A stretch of DNA of 64,000 nucleotides from Kordiimonas aestuarii (GCF_025574465.1 NZ_JAOBPP010000021.1:1240001-1304000); one strand, 5' to 3'. Shown: positions 34,013 through 42,911, counted from the stretch's first letter. Made by a program: numbers and translations. The notes: generated by a model from the letters alone, not told the origin.

Positions 34013-34053
34013 TGCCGGGCCGGTTACAGCGAGGAGGAGTGACCGGCCCGGGC
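34013..34053. other. Third GC-rich hairpin in the nrdB downstream region
   Basis: GCCGGGCCGGT pairs with ACCGGCCCGGGC across a spacer of about 17 bases containing GGAGGAG. It lacks a T-run. It follows two terminators and precedes the stop of the gene on the other strand, so it may be a 3' structure of that gene's mRNA. Confidence 0.45.
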
Positions 34054-34097
34054 TCTTCCCTCAGGGTCTCAGGGCAAGAGGGTCGAGTAGGCGTTCA

Positions 34098-34931
34098 TCA
34101 GTCCCACCGACCGTGGGACGTTTTATGCGTGTCACGGCCTTTCCATGGATTGCCGTAGTGGCCACCATGGGCGTAGCGGACAGCAAGCCCGGCGTAATAG
34201 TCATCCACGTTGCTTTTGATCTCATAAGCCAGCTTGCGGCCTAGGTCCGCTGCGGTTTCCTGGCGCACGCCTTGCGCAACGCGTGCCCGATATGCGGGTG
34301 ACTTGTTGTTAAACATGTCTTTCACCTGATGGTTCGGGAAGCGGTTGGTTGGGTCCGCGGAGCATCGTGTGTGCGCTTTCAGGTTGTCGCCATACGTGAG
34401 ATAGCTGTTGGCACCGGCGATGATACGTTCGCGGTCACGGCCGACACCGTCTGTCTGGATGCGGATAGCATAGCTTGCCCGCGCCTCGGCCTTTTCTTTC
34501 ACCACGGTGTAGGATGCCTTGTAATAGGGGCCGCAACGATCGCCAGACCGCTGGTTAACCTGCTTGTAGCGTTCCTGCTCTCGGTCACGGTCGACGACAC
34601 GGAAATCGAGGTCATAGTCCTGCTCACGGGCATTGATCACCATATCGGCCATGCGTGCGCTGTCCACGAGACGCACATAATCCGGCAGGTTATGGCGCAT
34701 GGCTTGTTCTGTCAGGCGCTCGAATCTGTCCTCCGTACGTCCGCGGCCTTTGGTGTCCACGTTCACATACACCTTGATCGGATTGTCGTATCGGAACTCG
34801 GCAGACCGGGCATAACCCGCGCCGCCGTGGCGGTCGTTGTGGTATGCTGGGTCAGCAAGGGCGCCTGTACCTGCAATCATGGCAAGGCTGGCGCCGGCGG
34901 CAATTGTACGAACTGTGGTAAGCGTTTTCAT
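34098..34931 (-). CDS. Exported protein of unknown function, 277 residues
   Basis: The start is MKTLTTVRTIAAGASL, behind an excellent GGAGGAAA site. A signal peptide covers the first 25 residues (probable cut after GALA). The mature protein is basic and polar with many Arg, Tyr and Asp. It includes FRYDNPIKVYVNVDTKGRGRTEDRFE, VRLVDSARMADMVINAREQDYDLDFRVVDRDREQERY, a CGPYYKASYTVVKEKAEARASYAIRI stretch and a His/Gly-rich C-terminus. The middle alternates strand-like and charged segments, as in periplasmic alpha/beta proteins such as TolB-N-like or Caspase-associated folds, but I recognise no family. Two cysteines could form a disulfide. It is downstream of secA on the same strand but separated by a terminator. 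Confidence 0.8.
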   Translation of the reverse strand: MKTLTTVRTIAAGASLAMIAGTGALADPAYHNDRHGGAGYARSAEFRYDNPIKVYVNVDTKGRGRTEDRFERLTEQAMRHNLPDYVRLVDSARMADMVINAREQDYDLDFRVVDRDREQERYKQVNQRSGDRCGPYYKASYTVVKEKAEARASYAIRIQTDGVGRDRERIIAGANSYLTYGDNLKAHTRCSADPTNRFPNHQVKDMFNNKSPAYRARVAQGVRQETAADLGRKLAYEIKSNVDDYYAGLAVRYAHGGHYGNPWKGRDTHKTSHGRWD

Positions 34932-35125
34932 CTCGGTTTCCTCCGCTGTTGATGATGCAACAATAGAGGACGCTGGCTGAGCCAAGCCTGAGCCTCGCGT
35001 TCACATACCGTTCATGAAAATATTTCCAGGAAATGGCGGAATTTCGCCGTTCTGACACGGCTGTGTATCAATGGGTGAACACATATCTTCACAATTTCTG
35101 AATATGTGACCGTGCTTCCGGCCCA

Positions 35126-35160
35126 AAAAAAGCCCGCGAACCGAGGTGCGCGGGCTTTTG
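35126..35160 (-). terminator. Rho-independent terminator of secA
   Basis: AAAAGCCCGCG / CGCGGGCTTTT, a perfect 11-bp stem; on the minus strand it is followed by a run of seven T. It lies about 20 bases after the secA stop. Confidence 0.92.
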
Positions 35161-35178
35161 ATACGGCGGCCTGGCTGC

Positions 35179-37980
35179 TTAAAGCTGCCCATGGCAGTGT
35201 TTGAATTTTTTCCCTGACCCACAAGGGCAGGCGTCGTTGCGACCAACGCCTTGGAACGGATTGCTGGCGGGCTGCACACCGGGTGCGGGCATGCCGGTTA
35301 CCCGGACATCGCCGTGACAATGTTTGAACTTCTCGCCTGACCCGCATGGACATGGAGCGTTGCGCGGTACCTCGCCCCAACTGCTGGTGTCGTTGGGGTC
35401 AAAGCCGCCTGACCCGCCGCCGAGCGCAGAGTCCGGGGCAGGGTGACTTTCCCGTACGATCTTGGGGCTTTGCGGTTCAAGTTCTGCAGGATCAACCTGC
35501 GGCGCCAGCTCAATACGGCACAGCAGCTGTGTCACATGTTCACGCATGTGATACAGCATGGCTTCAAAAAGCGAAAAGGCCTCTGTCTTGTATTCATTGA
35601 GCGGATCACGCTGCCCGTAAGCCCTGAGGCTCACCCCTTGCCGCAGGTGGTCAAGGTTCTGCAGGTGATCTTTCCATTCCTGGTCAACAACCTGCAACAG
35701 CAGGCTTTTTTCAATACCGCGCCAGAATTCAGGGCCGTATTTTGCCGCCTTGACTGCAAGGTGTTTTTCGGTCGCATTGTCCAGCCGCTCGATGATGACT
35801 TTATCATCGACGCCTTCCTCTGCCGCCCAGGCTTTGATGTCGACGTCGAGGCCCAGATAGGTCTGTACATCCGCTTGTAGTCCGTCAAGGTCCCACTGCT
35901 CAGGATAGGATTTTGACGGAATGGCTTTTTCAACGACATGGTCCACCACATCGGCGCGCATGTCCTTGATGGTTTCCGCGATATCATCGGCATCCATGAT
36001 CTCGCGGCGCTGCTCATAGATCACCCGGCGCTGGTCGTTCATGACATCATCGAACTTAACGAGGTTTTTCCGGATGTCGTAGTTGCGGGCTTCGACCTTC
36101 TGCTGAGCTTTCTCAATCGCTTTGTTGATCCACGGGTGGATGATCGCTTCACCCTCCTCGATACCGAGACGCACAAGCATGCTGTCCATGCGCTCTGGCC
36201 CGAAGATACGCATCAGGTCGTCCTGAAGCGACAGGAAGAATTTGGTGCGGCCCGGGTCACCCTGACGGCCTGCGCGGCCGCGCAACTGGTTATCGATACG
36301 GCGGCTTTCGTGCCGTTCGGTGGCAACGATGTACAGACCGCCCGCCTCGATAACTTTTTTCTTTTCTTCCGCGACTTCGGCCCGGATACGGTCCGCCGTT
36401 TTTTTGGTCTCGGCTTCGTCTTCCATCCCTGCGGTTTCTTCCTCAATCCGCATGTCGGCATTACCGCCCAGTTGGATATCTGTACCGCGGCCTGCCATGT
36501 TGGTGGCGATGGTTACGGAGTTCAAGCGACCGGCCTGCGCCACAATCGACGCTTCCTGCTCGTGGAAGCGGGCGTTCAGCACCTGGTGCTTGATCTTTTT
36601 CTCTTTGAGGAAGGCTGACAAAACCTCGGATTTCTCGATGGAGACTGTACCCACAAGGATCGGCTGGCCTTTTTTCTGAGCCTCGTCGATGTCCTTGACA
36701 ATTGCGTCAAATTTTTCCTTGGCCGTGCGGTAGAATTCGTCGTGTTCGTCCACTCGCTGGATTGGTACGTTTGTCGGGATCTCGACTACGCCAAGGCCGT
36801 AGATGTCGCCAAACTCTTCGGCCTCCGTTGCGGCTGTCCCTGTCATGCCTGACAGTTTCGGGTACATACGGAAATAGTTCTGGAAGGTGATGGACGCGAG
36901 CGTCTGGTTCTCGGGCTGGATTTCGACGGCTTCCTTGGCTTCAAGCGCCTGGTGCAAACCGCCGGAATAGCGCCGGCCTTCCATCATGCGACCGGTAAAC
37001 TCGTCAATGATGATGACCTTGCCGCCCTTGACAATATAATCCGTGTCGCGTTCGAACATGGTGTGCGCTTTCAGCGCCTGATCCACATGGTGAACAACAG
37101 CAGTGTTCTCATAATCGTAGAGGTCATCACCCTGCAAAAGGCCAGCATCGCGCAGGATCTGCTCAACCCGTTCGGTGCCATCTTCCGTCAACGCGACATG
37201 TTTGGATTTCTCGTCCTTCTCATAGTCGCCTTCACCAAGCTGAGCGACAATCTTGTCGATCGAGATATAAAGCTCTGACTTGTCGTCGGTCGGGCCGGAA
37301 ATGATCAAGGGGGTCCGGGCTTCATCAATGAGGATCGAGTCCACCTCATCGACGATGGCATAGTGGAACTCGCGCTGGACCATCTCGTCCTTGTGGGCCT
37401 TCATATTGTCGCGCAGATAATCAAATCCAAGCTCGTTGTTGGTGCCATAGGTGATGTCGCACGCATATGCTTCGCGGCGTTCCTGGTCATATTTTCCAGG
37501 TACGATCACGCCGGTCGTCAAGCCGAGGAAACCGTATAGCTTGCTCATCCACGCGGCGTCACGCTCTGCAAGATAGTCGTTGACAGTGACCACATGCACA
37601 CCCTTGCCGGGCAGGGCATTGAGGTAAGCCGCGAGTGTGGCAACAAGGGTTTTACCCTCGCCGGTTTTCATCTCGGCGATGCTGTTGTCATTGAGAACCA
37701 TGCCGCCGATAAGTTGCACGTCATAATGCCTGAGCCCAAGGGAGCGTTTGGATGCTTCGCGGACGACAGCGAAGGCTTCGACCAAAAGGTCATCGGTGCT
37801 TGAGCCACTTTCGAGGCGGTCGCGGAATTCCTGGGTTTTGGCTTTCAGTTCCGCGTCGGAGAGCTTTTCAAAGTCTGCTTCAAGCGCGTTGATGGCTTCG
37901 ACTTTAGGCTTAAGCTTCGCGAGGTAACGGTCGTTCGCCGAGCCAAAGATCTTTTTGGCGAGTGTTTTAAGTCCCAGCAT
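35179..37980 (-). CDS. secA: Preprotein translocase ATPase SecA with two C-terminal SEC-C zinc motifs
   Basis: The 933-residue motor has the complete SecA pattern: Walker A in EMKTGEGKTLVATLAAYLNAL, the DEAD-type DEVDSILIDEARTPLIISG, FQNYFRMYPKLSGMTGTA, NMAGRGTDIQLGGN and GRAGRQGDPG. It drives exported proteins through SecYEG and binds SecB. The C-terminal linker is followed by two copies of the zinc-binding SEC-C motif, CPCGSGEKFKHCHG and CPCGSGKKFKHCHG, separated by about 30 residues rich in Pro and Gly; one copy is the rule. Length is slightly above the usual 900 for this reason. It is divergent from argJ, with about 270 bases between, and carries its own terminator. Confidence 0.97.
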   Translation of the reverse strand: MLGLKTLAKKIFGSANDRYLAKLKPKVEAINALEADFEKLSDAELKAKTQEFRDRLESGSSTDDLLVEAFAVVREASKRSLGLRHYDVQLIGGMVLNDNSIAEMKTGEGKTLVATLAAYLNALPGKGVHVVTVNDYLAERDAAWMSKLYGFLGLTTGVIVPGKYDQERREAYACDITYGTNNELGFDYLRDNMKAHKDEMVQREFHYAIVDEVDSILIDEARTPLIISGPTDDKSELYISIDKIVAQLGEGDYEKDEKSKHVALTEDGTERVEQILRDAGLLQGDDLYDYENTAVVHHVDQALKAHTMFERDTDYIVKGGKVIIIDEFTGRMMEGRRYSGGLHQALEAKEAVEIQPENQTLASITFQNYFRMYPKLSGMTGTAATEAEEFGDIYGLGVVEIPTNVPIQRVDEHDEFYRTAKEKFDAIVKDIDEAQKKGQPILVGTVSIEKSEVLSAFLKEKKIKHQVLNARFHEQEASIVAQAGRLNSVTIATNMAGRGTDIQLGGNADMRIEEETAGMEDEAETKKTADRIRAEVAEEKKKVIEAGGLYIVATERHESRRIDNQLRGRAGRQGDPGRTKFFLSLQDDLMRIFGPERMDSMLVRLGIEEGEAIIHPWINKAIEKAQQKVEARNYDIRKNLVKFDDVMNDQRRVIYEQRREIMDADDIAETIKDMRADVVDHVVEKAIPSKSYPEQWDLDGLQADVQTYLGLDVDIKAWAAEEGVDDKVIIERLDNATEKHLAVKAAKYGPEFWRGIEKSLLLQVVDQEWKDHLQNLDHLRQGVSLRAYGQRDPLNEYKTEAFSLFEAMLYHMREHVTQLLCRIELAPQVDPAELEPQSPKIVRESHPAPDSALGGGSGGFDPNDTSSWGEVPRNAPCPCGSGEKFKHCHGDVRVTGMPAPGVQPASNPFQGVGRNDACPCGSGKKFKHCHGQL

Positions 37981-38251
37981 AATGTTTCCCTGGTCTGCCC
38001 TTCCTGATCACACGGTGTCGTCTTGATGGCAGACCCAACAAAAATGATCCGTAAACAGCAATTGAATGTCTTTATTAGTATATGCAGCTTGTCACTACAG
38101 GATTGCACGCACAGATAAGTATCTGCTTGCCGTCTGTCAACTGGGCTGGGACAATCCGTCGCCAAATGGGCACAATGCACCGGCAAATCTTGCTCCTGAT
38201 GTATTAACCGGGCATTATGCCCCTTCATTTCCATGACCTTGGGTGACATAT

Positions 38252-39496
38252 ATGGCCGAGTCTAAAATATCTCCGCTGGCACCTGCCAGTTTCCCGAATC
38301 TGCTGCCGGTTCCCGGCGTTGAGATGGGCGCAATGCATGCCGGTTTCCGAAAACGCGAACGGCCAGACCTGTTATTCGCGGTTTTTAATGAAGGAGCGAT
38401 TGCTGCCGGGGTGTTTACTCGGTCAAAAGCGCCTGCCGCGCCAGTTGACTGGTGCCGTGACGCACTGGCAAAAACTGGTGGCCGGGTTCGCGCCCTCGTT
38501 GTGAATGCTGGCAATGCCAACGCCTTTACCGGTGACCGCGGCATGAAAGCCGCAGTGAAGTCAGCCGATGTGGCGGCGAAAACCGTGGGCTGCAAACCGG
38601 AGGAAGTGCTCCTGTGCTCCACGGGGGTTATTGGTGTTCCGCTGAACGGGGATCTGTTTGAGAAACCGTTGGCACGCATTTATGACGGGATGTCCGGCTC
38701 GATGTGGCGTGAGGCAGCCGGGGCTATCATGACCACGGATACCTACCCCAAGGGCTGTTGCCGCGTGGCGACGATTGAGGGGCGGCCGGTTGTTATCTCT
38801 GGCATTACCAAAGGCTCTGGCATGATCGCGCCGGACATGGCCACGATGCTGGGGTTTGTGTTTACCAATGCAGCGCTCACCCATAATTGCTTGCAAAAGT
38901 TGCTCGGCTACGCGACGGACCGAAGCTTCAACAGCATTACTGTGGACGGTGATACGTCCACCAACGACACCTGTATCGCAGTGGCGACGGGCGTTGGCGC
39001 GGCCTATGAGCCGATCGATAATCCCGATGAGCCGCGCCTTGCGGATTTCCGGGCCAAATTCGACGAGTTGATGATTGACCTTGCGCAACAGATTGTCAGG
39101 GATGGGGAAGGCGCGACCAAATTTGTATCCATCACAATCGAGGGTGCGGAAAATGATGCTGCGGCGCGGGTGATTGGCAAGTCCGTTGCCAACAGCCCTC
39201 TGGTGAAAACCGCCATTGCGGGCGAGGACGCTAATTGGGGCCGCCTGGTGGCGGCCGTGGGTAAGGCCGGTGAAGCTGCGGTGCGGGACAGGCTGCAAAT
39301 TTGGATCGGGGACCAGCATGTGGCGCACAAGGGCGCGGTGCATCCGCGCTACAGCGAGCCAGAGGCTGCTGCTCACATGAAAGGGCAGGAGATTGATATC
39401 CGCATTGACGTCGGTGTCGGCGAAGGCGCGGCAACCGTCTGGACCTGCGACCTGACCTATGAATATATCCGCATCAATGCAGATTATCGCAGCTAG
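38252..39496 (+). CDS. argJ: Bifunctional glutamate N-acetyltransferase/N-acetylglutamate synthase (ornithine acetyltransferase)
   Basis: The start is taken at the ATG of MAESKISPL; GTG at 38243 is an alternative, and neither has a strong ribosome site. The 414-residue precursor shows the ArgJ pattern: VNAGNANAFTG, CSTGVIGVPL, TTDTYPKG, then KGSGMIAPDMATML. In the latter the Thr is the nucleophile exposed by self-cleavage between Ala and Thr; the usual Asn before Met is Asp here. Later, GRLVAAVGKAGE and the C-terminal EYIRINADYRS. It transfers acetyl groups from N-acetylornithine to glutamate in the cyclic arginine pathway. secA upstream on the other strand and mutT downstream are a common alphaproteobacterial layout. 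Confidence 0.95.
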   Translation: MAESKISPLAPASFPNLLPVPGVEMGAMHAGFRKRERPDLLFAVFNEGAIAAGVFTRSKAPAAPVDWCRDALAKTGGRVRALVVNAGNANAFTGDRGMKAAVKSADVAAKTVGCKPEEVLLCSTGVIGVPLNGDLFEKPLARIYDGMSGSMWREAAGAIMTTDTYPKGCCRVATIEGRPVVISGITKGSGMIAPDMATMLGFVFTNAALTHNCLQKLLGYATDRSFNSITVDGDTSTNDTCIAVATGVGAAYEPIDNPDEPRLADFRAKFDELMIDLAQQIVRDGEGATKFVSITIEGAENDAAARVIGKSVANSPLVKTAIAGEDANWGRLVAAVGKAGEAAVRDRLQIWIGDQHVAHKGAVHPRYSEPEAAAHMKGQEIDIRIDVGVGEGAATVWTCDLTYEYIRINADYRS

Positions 39497-39521
39497 GCGA
39501 TAACTGCCCAATGCCCAGAGG

Positions 39522-39550
39522 AAAGCCCGGCCAAAGCTGCCGGGCTTTTT
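39522..39550 (+). terminator. Rho-independent terminator of argJ
   Basis: AAAGCCCGG / CCGGGCTTT with a 9-base loop and a TTTTT tail, 25 bases after the argJ stop. Confidence 0.88.
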
Positions 39551-39656
39551 GATTTTATTACATAATACATTGAAAATGTTGATATTTTCCCTTGGCACAG
39601 CTTATGCATCACCTCTTTCGGGTTATTGCTGAGAAGTGAGTTGCCGGAGAAAAGAA

Positions 39657-39902
39657 ATGCCATCTGTTAATTTGGAACTGCAACTGAAATTTTTAAACGA
39701 GCTGGACACAGCGCTTGCCGAGGCGCTTGGTCGCTACACGGATGAGGGCGCTGAGAAACTGGCGGAGCTTGAATACATGCAGCGCGAAGTCACGCGGGCA
39801 CGGAGAGTGATCAACGATCGCCTGAAGGTAACGGACGCTGAAAAGCCAAGTCGTCGGGCGCCGCAAAAAGACGAAGCTTTCCGCGAAGCAGCGTTCTCGT
39901 AA
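39657..39902 (+). CDS. Small helical protein of unknown function (81 residues)
   Basis: The start is MPSVNLELQLKFLNEL, 8-9 bases after GGAGAA. The 81-residue product is almost wholly helical and highly charged: LNELDTALAEALGRYTDEGAEKLAELEYMQREVTRARRVINDRL, followed by a basic tail (KPSRRAPQK). This is suggestive of a short coiled coil. It has no signal peptide. I do not recognise a family. It lies between argJ and the Flp pilin on the opposite strand, with its own ribosome site and an AT-rich upstream region of about 100 bases that could hold a promoter. Confidence 0.65.
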   Translation: MPSVNLELQLKFLNELDTALAEALGRYTDEGAEKLAELEYMQREVTRARRVINDRLKVTDAEKPSRRAPQKDEAFREAAFS

Positions 39903-39911
39903 GGGCGCTGC

Positions 39912-40130
39912 CTAACTACCGTCGCCTGCGATATCGACCTCGGTGCCAAGCATCTCGAAGATGTCGAGCACGACATCCGAAAGCGTGCCAATGCCAGCGC
40001 TAAGGCCTGCGGCGATCAATGCGCCGATCAGGCAGTATTCCACCGCCGTTGCTCCGTCAATATTGCGTATAAGTTGGCCTAAGGCAGCGGGATAACGCTG
40101 CCTTGTCAGTTGCCTTATGGTGCCTTTCAT
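39912..40130 (-). CDS. Flp-type IVb pilin
   Basis: The start is MKGTIRQLTRQRYP, behind GGAGACAGG. The 72-residue product has a short basic leader and the Flp prepilin processing site and helix: NIDGATAVEYCLIGALIAAGL, where Gly precedes the cleavage and Glu-Tyr mark the family (the next residue is usually Gly; here Cys). The remaining 25 residues are typical of Flp. It is exported, cleaved by a TadV-type peptidase and assembled into adhesive pili by a Tad system. None of the tad genes is nearby, so this pilin gene is isolated. It converges with the small helical protein. Confidence 0.88.
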   Translation of the reverse strand: MKGTIRQLTRQRYPAALGQLIRNIDGATAVEYCLIGALIAAGLSAGIGTLSDVVLDIFEMLGTEVDIAGDGS

Positions 40131-40239
40131 GTACCTGTCTCCGCTCGTGCCCGTCTGCCTCACGCTCACCCTGTGCTGCAATCATAAACAATCGGTTAAA
40201 GCTTGAATTTGCTTAAAACTGTCGTTACGCGTTGGCGTC

Positions 40240-40680
40240 ATGATGGATTGTCCTGAACCCAATGTGAAAGTTGACGCTGGCCTGCCAACCGTGCTGGTCG
40301 CCGCCATCGCGCTTGTTGATATCGATGGGCGGGTATTGATTGCCGAGCGCCCGAAAGGCAAGTCCATGGCGGGCATGTGGGAATTTCCCGGCGGCAAGGT
40401 CGAGGACGGAGAAATCCCGGAGGCCGCGCTGATCCGCGAATGTAAGGAAGAGCTGGATATCGACATAACAGCCGCCTGCCTTGCCCCTTTCGCCTTTGCG
40501 TCCCACTCGTATGAGAAGTTCCACCTTCTGATGCCGCTTTATGTGTGCAGAAAGTGGGAAGGACTTGTGCGGGGCATGGAGGGCCAGCGTACCAAGTGGG
40601 TCAGGATACGTGACCTTGGTGGCTATGAGATGCCGCCGGCGGACGAACCCCTTGTCGCAATGCTCAGGGATTTCTTTTGA
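40240..40680 (+). CDS. mutT: MutT-like (d)GTP diphosphatase
   Basis: The 146-residue Nudix protein has the full Nudix box, starting at GGKVEDGEIPEAALIREC and ending in KEELDID, with WEFPGGKVE in front. The second half keeps a typical Ser-His-Tyr (FASHSYEKFHLLMPLYVC) and WVRIRDLGGYEMPPAD seen in MutT. It hydrolyses 8-oxo-dGTP to stop mutagenic incorporation. Two ATGs in tandem allow either start. The stop overlaps the next gene's TTG start (TTGA). Location after argJ is common in alphaproteobacteria. Confidence 0.88.
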   Translation: MMDCPEPNVKVDAGLPTVLVAAIALVDIDGRVLIAERPKGKSMAGMWEFPGGKVEDGEIPEAALIRECKEELDIDITAACLAPFAFASHSYEKFHLLMPLYVCRKWEGLVRGMEGQRTKWVRIRDLGGYEMPPADEPLVAMLRDFF

Positions 40681-41231
40681 GCGCGGTTGCGCTGGAAGAA
40701 ATAGTGCTGGCGGACGACATGATCGTCCAGTTTCTTAAAACAGTTAAAAACCATGGCCCCAGCAGCGCCTATGTCGCGGCAGGGTCGGTTCGCAACCTCG
40801 TGTGGGACAAGCGCTATGGTCGCGTGCCTGACTACCGGGCAGCGGACGTGGATGTGGTCTATTTTGACACAAGTGACCGGTCAAGAGAATCCGAATCCCG
40901 ATATGAGAAGGCATTAACGACTATAGCGCCGGGCCATGACTGGCAGGTGCGCAACCAGGCCCGCATGCATGTGCCCGCGGGCGACCCGCCATACAAAAAT
41001 ATGGCCGATGCACTATCGCATTGGCCCGAGACAGCAACGGCGGTGGCCGCCCGGCTGGATACGCAGGGTGGGCTTGAGCTTGTCACGCCCTTCGGTCCAG
41101 GTGATCTGATGGGTCATGTGTTGCGGCCAACCCCGGCCATCATGGCGCGGGATGTGGGCATCTTCCGCGCGCGGGTACAGCAGAAACGGTGGCTTGAACG
41201 CTGGCCTGACCTTGAGGTGCTGGAGGCTTGA
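40677..41231 (+). CDS. Nucleotidyltransferase family protein (COG3575 type)
   Basis: The start TTG overlaps the mutT stop (TTGA), which suggests translational coupling. The 184-residue product resembles the 'nucleotidyltransferase family protein' group: YVAAGSVRNLVWDKRYGRVPDYRAADVDVVYFD contains a Gly-Ser and Asp-x-Asp arrangement like the catalytic centre of minimal nucleotidyltransferases, and WQVRNQARMHVPAGDPPYKNMADALSHWPETATAVAARL follows. The molecule it modifies is not known. It ends one base from the end of the methyltransferase gene on the other strand. Confidence 0.8.
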   Translation: MSAVALEEIVLADDMIVQFLKTVKNHGPSSAYVAAGSVRNLVWDKRYGRVPDYRAADVDVVYFDTSDRSRESESRYEKALTTIAPGHDWQVRNQARMHVPAGDPPYKNMADALSHWPETATAVAARLDTQGGLELVTPFGPGDLMGHVLRPTPAIMARDVGIFRARVQQKRWLERWPDLEVLEA

Positions 41232-42065
41232 TCATTCAGGCTTTTTGGGTGGCCTGTCTGCCTTCAATGCGTCGGCAAGGTTCACCTTGCCACTGCCAGG
41301 CTTAAGCGGTTTTTGCTGGCTCTCATGCGGGTGCCAGCCGGTCATATACATCACCTGAAATGTGGCGGGGATACGCCCGTCAGGTCCGGCGTATTTCGCC
41401 GTATATATCTCGCACGCGCGGGCCAGCACATCTCGGCGCAGGAAGGTGCGGCTTCGCGTCGTCATGGCGTTTGCTTCCCCCATGCCCCTGAGTTCCTGCA
41501 TCAGCTTGAGCGGGTGTTCGTAGGTGACTGTAATGGTGTCCATGTCGGTGACCGGTAGGGCAAAGCCCGCGCGCTGCAGCAGGCTGCCCAGGTCGCGGAC
41601 GTCGGCAAAGGGGATAATACGCGCGCTCGCGCCGCCCACCACTTCCGATTCTGCGGCAATCAGCGCATGGCGCAGCTCATGCAGCGTGTCCCCGCCAAAC
41701 AGCGAGGCGATGAACAGGCCATCGGGCTTCAGCGCATGATTGGCCTGTACCATCAAGCCGGGCAAATCATTGACCCAGTGCATGCTGAGGTTTGAGATCA
41801 CCAGGTCATGGCTTGAAGGCGTAGCATCCAGCGCCGCATCGCCTGCCGGCAGGTGTACGGTTGTTGCTTCGTTCACGAAGGACCTGCCTCCGATATCAAG
41901 CACATTCTCAAAACGGCGGTTGATGTCTTTCAGCCTGTCCTGCATGCGGTCGGCCACTTCCTCGCGCAGGAAGTCAAACTCTGTGCCCATGGCACGGCCC
42001 CGTGCGGCGTTTCGGAGCACGGCATCCATATCAAAAAGGGCATCTGGTTTCTGTGGGCTGGTCAT
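41232..42065 (-). CDS. BioC/NDUFAF5-like SAM-dependent methyltransferase
   Basis: The start is taken at MTSPQKPDALFDM (277 residues), just after GGAAAGG; MERPMTSPQ 12 bases upstream is equally possible. It has VLDIGGR as a motif I variant and DLVISNLSMHWVNDLPG plus NHALKPDGLFIASLFGGDTLHELR, close to the alphaproteobacterial relatives of human NDUFAF5. That protein hydroxylates an Arg of complex I, so despite the methyltransferase fold a role in complex I assembly is possible. BioC function is less likely, because no other biotin genes are nearby. The C-terminus (KPGSGKVNLADALKADRPPKKPE) is polar. It diverges from comF with 99 bases between. Confidence 0.82.
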   Translation of the reverse strand: MTSPQKPDALFDMDAVLRNAARGRAMGTEFDFLREEVADRMQDRLKDINRRFENVLDIGGRSFVNEATTVHLPAGDAALDATPSSHDLVISNLSMHWVNDLPGLMVQANHALKPDGLFIASLFGGDTLHELRHALIAAESEVVGGASARIIPFADVRDLGSLLQRAGFALPVTDMDTITVTYEHPLKLMQELRGMGEANAMTTRSRTFLRRDVLARACEIYTAKYAGPDGRIPATFQVMYMTGWHPHESQQKPLKPGSGKVNLADALKADRPPKKPE

Positions 42066-42164
42066 GGGCCTTTCCATAAGCGAGCGAGGGGCGGCTTGCA
42101 ATAGTGTCGTAGAATTGGTGTTGGCATATGGTGCTGCCGGACGTGTGCTGCTAGGCTTAATTTC

Positions 42165-42911
42165 ATGAAAATGATTGGCCGTCATATCAAACGTGCGGGC
42201 GTTGGGCTTCTTGATTTCCTGTTGCCGCCGCGCTGCCCACGATGCAGCATCCGCATCGAGGCGGATGGCCATTTGTGCGGTGCCTGTTGGGGTCAGCTTA
42301 AACCCATCACTGTGCCGCTGTGTGTGCGGTGTGGCCTGCCGTTTGGCGCGGGGGATCTTGAGGGCGCCGAATGCGGTGCCTGTCTGCGTGAGCCCCCGGC
42401 CTTCGATTGGGCACGAGCGGGCGTGCTGTATGACGATGAAGCCAAATCGCTGATCCTGGGCCTTAAGTATGGAGGTCAGGGCGCCGGGGTGCCCGCTATG
42501 GCCCGTATGATGGCAGGGGCACTGGTTGGCCAGCCACGTATGGATATTGTTGTGCCGGTACCGCTTCACCCGCGACGGCTTTTTACCCGGCGGTTTAACC
42601 AGTCCCAGCTTATCGGTCGTGCGTTGTCATCCATCCTGTCCCTGCCACTGGATAGTTTTATACTTTTCCGCCACCGGGCGACGCCAAGCCAGGGCACGCT
42701 AAGCCGCAAGGGGCGCAAACGTAATGTGACAGGTGCTTTTGCTGTGGCGAAAGACGTGAAGGGCCGGGTTATGGGCAAACGCGTCCTGCTTGTCGACGAT
42801 GTGCTGACAACAGGCGCGACAGCGTCTGCCTGCGCGGCGGCGCTGAAGCGGGCTGGCGCGCGGGAGGTGGGCCTGGTGGTCTTCGCGCGGGTCAAGGGGC
42901 CGCCCGGCTGA
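42165..42911 (+). CDS. comF: ComF family phosphoribosyltransferase-like protein
   Basis: The 248-residue product starts with a zinc-ribbon (LLPPRCPRC, LCGACW, CVRCGLPF, CGAC), then the phosphoribosyltransferase domain with VPVPLHPRRLFTRRFNQSQLIGRAL and the PRPP loop VLLVDDVLTTGATASACA. ComF is required for DNA uptake in naturally transformable bacteria; in alphaproteobacteria its function has not been shown as clearly. Here it heads a group with grxC, an amidase and DUF1178, a conserved neighbourhood, suggesting a wider role. The ATG at 42165 lacks a strong ribosome site. Confidence 0.9.
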   Translation: MKMIGRHIKRAGVGLLDFLLPPRCPRCSIRIEADGHLCGACWGQLKPITVPLCVRCGLPFGAGDLEGAECGACLREPPAFDWARAGVLYDDEAKSLILGLKYGGQGAGVPAMARMMAGALVGQPRMDIVVPVPLHPRRLFTRRFNQSQLIGRALSSILSLPLDSFILFRHRATPSQGTLSRKGRKRNVTGAFAVAKDVKGRVMGKRVLLVDDVLTTGATASACAAALKRAGAREVGLVVFARVKGPPG

